From assembly GCF_900107795.1 (NCBI RefSeq), contig NZ_FNRL01000026.1, positions 1-64,000 of the forward strand: 64,000 nt of DNA, given 5' to 3'. The notes below the pieces were generated by a model. That model saw only the letters and a list, made by a program, of their open reading frames with translations, was not told where the DNA came from and did not search any database. This document shows, one piece after another, positions 63,353-64,000 of this stretch. The stretch comes from Chitinophaga terrae (ex Kim and Jung 2007) (lineage in GTDB: Bacteria; Bacteroidota; Bacteroidia; Chitinophagales; Chitinophagaceae). Within the stretch, counting starts at the first letter, position 1. Every line of letters starts with the position of its first letter. The translations under genes and the position numbers were made by a program.

Positions 63353-64000
63353 ATGGGTAAACAAACCCTTTATTGGGCATCAAACCTGAAATGGCTTAGG
63401 ACGAAACAGCAACTTTCTCAATACCGGTTAGCAGACATACTCGGATTCAACAGGAACAAGATCACTGCCCAGGAAAGCGGTAAAACCAAAAATCCACGGA
63501 TGGAAGACCTGGTACTGATAGCTGATTATTTCCAGGTGCCGATCGACCACTTCATTAAAACAGACCTTTCTACCTTCCCGGATGCTGAATTGGAAACATT
63601 GATGAAGAAACAACCGGATCTCACGGGGAAACATATACGCGTTTTGCCAATCACCGTTGACCAGCAGAACGAAGAGAACATGGAATATGTTCCGGCCAGG
63701 GCCAGGGCAGGCTACAGGAGCGGATTCAGCGATCCATCCTTCATTGCGGCGCTGCCTAAGTTCACGTTACCGGATCTTCCGAAAGGGAAAACAATCCGCA
63801 TGTTCCCTATCAGCGGCGATTCTATGGAGCCCATACCCAGCGGCAGCCATGTGATAGCTCAATACCAGCAGGATTGGGCCGCTATAAAGAATAATACTCC
63901 CTGCGTCCTTATCCTGAAAGGAAGCGAAGAGGATATCGTTTTTAAATTAGTAGTGAACGAGATTAAAAAGAATGGTACCCTATCTTTAGTGTCACTGAAC
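63353..64000 (+). CDS. XRE-family repressor with S24 (LexA-like) domain, partial
   Basis: The gene starts at the ATG at 63353 and runs off the window; 216 codons are visible without a stop. An N-terminal Cro/C1-type helix-turn-helix (about 8-65; LRTKQQLSQYRLADILGFNR and NPRMEDLVLIADYFQVPID) is followed by a linker and an S24 peptidase fold. The catalytic pair is visible as S157 in ISGDSMEP and K198 in VFKLV. Such proteins are often stress- or phage-type repressors that cleave themselves, although in Bacteroidota many act as general regulators. AT-rich repeats precede the start. Confidence 0.9.
   Translation, partial: MGKQTLYWASNLKWLRTKQQLSQYRLADILGFNRNKITAQESGKTKNPRMEDLVLIADYFQVPIDHFIKTDLSTFPDAELETLMKKQPDLTGKHIRVLPITVDQQNEENMEYVPARARAGYRSGFSDPSFIAALPKFTLPDLPKGKTIRMFPISGDSMEPIPSGSHVIAQYQQDWAAIKNNTPCVLILKGSEEDIVFKLVVNEIKKNGTLSLVSLN

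Overview
The window looks like a chromosomal piece of a Bacteroidota species, most likely from the Chitinophagaceae. The grounds are three SusC/SusD pairs, a hybrid two-component regulator, an ECF sigma/FecR pair, YceI and TlpA proteins, and promoters of the TTTG / TAnnTTTG type. The species call is inference. No rRNA or CRISPR array is present, and the only RNA gene seen is one tRNA-Leu(CAG).

Bases 1 to about 13,350 are clearly richer in A+T than the rest and look like an acquired island. It holds a TlpA-DUF3738 fusion, a SusC/SusD pair, two paralogous small secreted cysteine proteins, a MauE-like membrane protein, an AraC regulator, a decayed coding fragment, a GmrSD-like DUF262/HNH nuclease and a tyrosine recombinase. 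The recombinase lies next to TGTGTCA repeats and the 3' end of the tRNA-Leu gene, which is where such islands insert. The left edge is outside the window.

From 13.5 to 21.4 kb there is a CorC/HlyC-like membrane protein, then a same-strand block. It encodes a cobalamin-binding-type radical SAM protein with unusual cysteine spacing, a 182-residue small protein, a polytopic membrane protein, a NarL-type kinase and regulator, and an ABC-2 exporter. This is the best candidate for an undescribed system, possibly peptide modification, sensing and export.

From 21.6 to 36.6 kb come a TlpA-like protein, YceI, a di-heme peroxidase / TonB receptor / DUF4397 operon, a BtuB-like receptor, a 178-bp nested inverted repeat, CDGSH and metallo-beta-lactamase/rhodanese proteins, a LytS/LytTR pair with an acyltransferase, and a type II NADH dehydrogenase.

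From 36.6 to 60.8 kb lie two glycan-utilisation loci. The first has SusC/SusD, GH130, an MFS transporter and an uncharacterised 575-residue lipoprotein, controlled by a hybrid two-component system with a visible candidate operator. The second has SusC with an STN domain, SusD, SusE, two GH76 proteins and a CBM6-like protein, controlled by an ECF sigma factor and FecR. GH76 and GH130 together suggest mannan-type glycans. The right end holds a PAS-LuxR regulator, a thioredoxin-like protein lacking its CXXC, and an XRE-S24 repressor cut by the window edge.
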